In this document: positions 4,986-5,831 of the stretch, one piece after another
Layout: each line of letters opens with the position of its first letter
Position numbering within the stretch: position 1 is the first letter of the stretch
NCBI GenBank assembly: GCA_003457145.1
Contig: DMSR01000292.1
Location: forward strand, 1-5,831
Direction of reading: 5' to 3'
Length of the DNA stretch: 5,831 bases
Source of the DNA: Bacillus sp. (in: firmicutes)
GTDB taxonomy: Bacteria > Bacillota > Bacilli > Bacillales > Cytobacillaceae
Position numbers and translations under genes: made by a program
Notes under the pieces: model-generated
Told to the model about the DNA's origin: nothing
Database searches by the model: none
What the model saw: only the letters and a program-made list of their open reading frames with translations

Positions 4986-5771
4986 ATGATCAGAAAACTT
5001 AAAGAGGCTGACAATGCAATCGTAATGGGATTTTTGAGCGAGGAGCCTTCAATCAATCTATTTATTATTGGAGATATTGAAGCTTTTGGCTATGAAACTG
5101 AATTTCAGGATTTGTGGGGGCAATTTAATGACAATAGCGAATTAGAAGCAGTACTTTTGCGTTTCCATAATTCTTTTATCCCGTATACCAAAGGAGAGAA
5201 TATAGATATCCCTGCTTTTGCAGATATTATGAAAGGATATCAAGAGAAGATCTTTCTTTCTGGTAAAACGGAGATCGTCGCTGAATTTGAAGGCATTAAA
5301 GGTCTGGCGCTTGGCAAGAAACAAGTTACTTATTTTGCAGAATGTACATCTGCCGAACATATTGGTGAAACGGATCGGCAAATTAAAATTGCCACTAAAT
5401 CAGATATGGATCGTATCATTAACTTGAGATCGACTATCGAAGAATTTGCTCCTAATCCTGAGGCCCGTAAGATGCTTATGCAGGCAATCGAAACTGGAAC
5501 CGGCAGAACTTATTATATTGAGGAAGATGGAAAAATGGTTGCCTCTGCCTCGACCGCTGCAGAAAACTCAGTTTCAGCGATGATTGTTGGCGTATGCACA
5601 CACAATGATTACCGTCGGAAAGGTCTGGCAACTGCGGTAATGCAAAAGCTTTTTCAGGATGTCATGAGTGAAGGAAAAATTCTTTGCCTGTTTTATGACA
5701 ATCCTGAGGCAGGGAGTATTTATAAAAGGCTTGGCTTCAAGGATATCGGTATGTGGACAATGTATAGATAA
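4986..5771 (+). CDS. GNAT family N-acetyltransferase
   Basis: A 261-residue cytoplasmic enzyme expected to move an acetyl group from acetyl-CoA to an amine; the substrate cannot be told from sequence. The C-terminal half (about 132-261) is a clear GNAT domain: strand YYIEEDGKMVASAST (177-190 region), motif A VGVCTHNDYRRKGLATAVM (201-219) with the pyrophosphate-binding RRKGLA (210-215), and motif B LFYDNPEAGSIYKRLGF (235-251). The N-terminal half (from IRKLKEADN) looks like a degenerate second GNAT-like domain, as in other Bacillus proteins of about 260 residues. The start is supported by AAGGGGA about 9 bases upstream. It is transcribed away from the protease, with its own promoter and terminator, so a shared function is not indicated. 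Confidence 0.93.
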   Translation: MIRKLKEADNAIVMGFLSEEPSINLFIIGDIEAFGYETEFQDLWGQFNDNSELEAVLLRFHNSFIPYTKGENIDIPAFADIMKGYQEKIFLSGKTEIVAEFEGIKGLALGKKQVTYFAECTSAEHIGETDRQIKIATKSDMDRIINLRSTIEEFAPNPEARKMLMQAIETGTGRTYYIEEDGKMVASASTAAENSVSAMIVGVCTHNDYRRKGLATAVMQKLFQDVMSEGKILCLFYDNPEAGSIYKRLGFKDIGMWTMYR

Positions 5772-5793
5772 TGCTGTGTTCACAAGGCATAGG

Positions 5794-5822
5794 AAAAGCT
5801 GGATGAAGGACATCCAGCTTTT
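5794..5822 (+). terminator. Rho-independent terminator of the acetyltransferase gene
   Basis: AAAAGCTGGATG (5794-5805) and CATCCAGCTTTT (5811-5822) form a perfect 12-base stem with loop AAGGA, followed by CTTATCATT. It lies 22 bases after the stop and ends the last unit in the window. Confidence 0.88.
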
Positions 5823-5831
5823 CTTATCATT

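Noticed and set aside
1..5831. CRISPR array, tRNA, rRNA, insertion sequence or attachment site.
   Set aside because: No regularly spaced repeats, no cloverleaf, no transposase frame and no terminal inverted repeats were seen.

Overview
The window looks like chromosome of a low-GC Gram-positive spore-former of the Bacillaceae (Bacillus sensu lato). The evidence is AT-rich intergenic DNA, strong AGGAGG-type ribosome binding sites, sigma-A-like promoters, U-tailed hairpin terminators, a sphericase/WF146-type secreted subtilisin and a peptide-sensing regulator of the NprR/PlcR style. The genus cannot be fixed from the sequence alone.

Layout, left to right. At 1-901 (minus strand, cut by the left edge) lies the N-terminal 300 residues of a DinG/XPD-like iron-sulphur helicase fused to a RecB/Cas4-type nuclease domain. 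It has a very good promoter at 933-961. At 1023-1151 (minus) is an isolated 42-residue acidic protein gene with a perfect Shine-Dalgarno sequence and its own terminator; its function is unknown. A 250-base leader with two C5 runs precedes it. At 1434-2762 (minus) is the centrepiece: a 406-residue HTH plus TPR regulator, followed 15 bases later by a 30-codon gene with the form of an exported signal-peptide precursor, ending in a tandem LPPI-LPPI sequence, then a terminator. At 2948-4228 (minus), directly upstream of the regulator, is a complete secreted subtilisin precursor with its own promoter, a 5' hairpin and a terminator. A stretch of about 600 bases (4385-4985) holds no convincing intact gene but has a possible coding relic. 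At 4986-5771 (plus) is a GNAT acetyltransferase with its own promoter and terminator.

How it may work together (inference): the regulator and peptide look like an RRNPP quorum-sensing pair. The peptide would be exported by its signal-like segment, trimmed, re-imported by an oligopeptide permease and bound by the TPR domain. The adjacent secreted protease is the natural candidate target, by analogy with NprR-NprX-NprA of the Bacillus cereus group and with RopB-SpeB in streptococci. The 42-residue gene is a second candidate member. The helicase and the acetyltransferase look like unrelated neighbours. The new part is the peptide, whose C-terminus resembles none of the RRNPP signals I can recall.
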